A stretch of DNA of 5,991 nt, taken from NCBI GenBank assembly GCA_046756985.1, contig JBHHXG010000084.1:1-5991 (forward strand), read 5' to 3'. The notes under the pieces were generated by a model. It was not told the DNA's origin, ran no database searches, and saw only the letters and a list, made by a program, of their open reading frames with translations. Positions within the stretch are counted from its first letter, which is position 1; every line of letters starts with the position of its first letter. The position numbers and the translations under genes are program-made. This DNA comes from JBHHXG01 sp046756985. GTDB lineage: Bacteria; Pseudomonadota; Zetaproteobacteria; Mariprofundales; Mariprofundaceae. Below are positions 5,253 to 5,991 of this stretch, one piece after another.

Positions 5253-5991
5253 GTAAGTGCAGCGCATCCGGCAGGTCGGCAATCGATGGAAGTACAAGGT
5301 CAGCCTTGATGCCGGTTTGCCTGACAAATTCCTCACGGTATTTGCCCGTTTGCACCAGTGCTGTTTTTAATCCTGCATTCTGTGCACCTCCGATATCCGA
5401 CTCGATATCGTCACCTACCATCAGGCAGTTTTCGGGCGTGACATCAAGTTTGGTGCAGATGCCAAGAAAGAAGTCCTGTGACGGCTTGCCAAGCACAGTG
5501 GCCTGCTGGCCCGTGGCATATTCGATGGCGGCAACAAATGGCCCCAGATCCAGATGCAGGCCGTCCGGTTTCTGCCAGAAACGGTTTTTGTGCAGCGCCA
5601 GAAGCTTCGCACCATCCATAATCATGCCGAAAACCTGTTTCAGGACTTCGGGAGAGTAACCTTCGCCGCCGACATCGCCCATCACGACATAATCCGGGGC
5701 TGTATCGGTCTCACTCACGCCCCGGAAATCCTCTTTCAACGATTCACGGACAAACAGAGCCGCACCTGTCTTGCCGATGACCTGCACTGCAAGGGCTGCG
5801 GGGGTGAATATTTCCTCTTCACTGATCTGGATATCCATATCCTGCAACTTTTCGGCGATGGCCCGGCGGGGCTGCGTTGTCGTGTTGGTGATGCCTGCAA
5901 TGGCGTATCCCTTCTCGCGCAGTGCGGCAACCACTTCGGGCGCACCCCGGATAATCTGGTCACCGATATACAGTACGCCATCCAGATCGAG
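5248..5991 (-). CDS. HAD-IIA family phosphatase, HDHD2-like, 5' end beyond the window
   Basis: The frame stays open to the last base, so the gene is partial: 247 residues are visible and only about ten are likely missing. The first visible residues, LDLDGVLYIGD, are HAD motif I with the nucleophile and acid/base aspartates (DxD). Next come motif II TNTT (35-38), a C2A cap domain in the middle, the conserved HKNRFWQ and DGLHLDLGPF segments, motif III in GKPSQDFF, and motif IV GDDIESDIGGAQNAG, ending with the TGKYR element. This order and the HKNR/GKP/TGKYR set match the HDHD2/LHPP-like branch of HAD-IIA, which acts on small phosphate substrates; LHPP members are described as pyrophosphate or phosphohistidine phosphatases. 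The exact substrate is not predictable. An internal GTG at 5934 is not the start, because using it would lose motif I. It is a soluble, presumably cytoplasmic enzyme. Confidence 0.92.
   Translation of the reverse strand, partial: LDLDGVLYIGDQIIRGAPEVVAALREKGYAIAGITNTTTQPRRAIAEKLQDMDIQISEEEIFTPAALAVQVIGKTGAALFVRESLKEDFRGVSETDTAPDYVVMGDVGGEGYSPEVLKQVFGMIMDGAKLLALHKNRFWQKPDGLHLDLGPFVAAIEYATGQQATVLGKPSQDFFLGICTKLDVTPENCLMVGDDIESDIGGAQNAGLKTALVQTGKYREEFVRQTGIKADLVLPSIADLPDALHLL

Noticed and set aside
5213..5659. 148-codon plus-strand frame antisense to the HAD phosphatase
   Set aside because: The composition is Ser/Cys/Pro-rich with no motifs, and the minus strand carries the full HAD motif set.

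Overview
The window looks like an ordinary chromosomal segment of a Gram-negative, probably proteobacterial, organism. It carries a CCA-encoding tRNA-Arg(ACG), AGGAG-type ribosome binding sites, and the thiL-pgpA order that is common in Proteobacteria. Base composition looks moderately GC-rich by eye over the left two thirds and the far right end, and more AT-rich between roughly 3400 and 5220. I cannot fix the genus. A zetaproteobacterium or a deep-branching gamma- or alphaproteobacterium would be compatible, but this is a guess.

Left edge (1-361): the 3' half of tRNA-Arg(ACG) is followed by a textbook intrinsic terminator. Next is a short TTG-started gene for a two-helix membrane protein. 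It converges on a minus-strand macro-domain gene (ymdB-like O-acetyl-ADP-ribose deacetylase, 362-883).

Centre (884-3399): a 98-base divergent intergenic region separates ymdB from a tight plus-strand operon: thiL (thiamine-monophosphate kinase), pgpA (phosphatidylglycerophosphatase A) and a cinA/pncC-type gene. thiL and pgpA overlap by 17 bases and pgpA and the cinA-like gene by 4, which suggests translational coupling. The last gene is unusual. Its C-terminal part is a well-conserved CinA (NMN amidohydrolase) domain, but the roughly 180 residues before it do not look like the usual CinA N-terminal MoaB-like domain. This is the best candidate for something undescribed in the window.

Right (3400-5991): a patchier region holds a small minus-strand multi-helix membrane protein, then divergently a stand-alone class II glutamine amidotransferase (YafJ type), then an AT-rich SRPBCC/START-like gene. 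The SRPBCC gene converges on a minus-strand HAD-IIA phosphatase (HDHD2-like) whose first residues lie beyond the window edge. The stop codons of these two convergent genes sit in the two arms of one perfect 12-bp inverted repeat.

Functionally these are mostly housekeeping or metabolite-repair enzymes. I see no CRISPR array, transposase, phage gene, toxin-antitoxin pair or defence system. The only real novelty signals are the N-terminal half of the CinA-like protein, the two unrecognised small membrane proteins and the symmetric convergent-stop hairpin.
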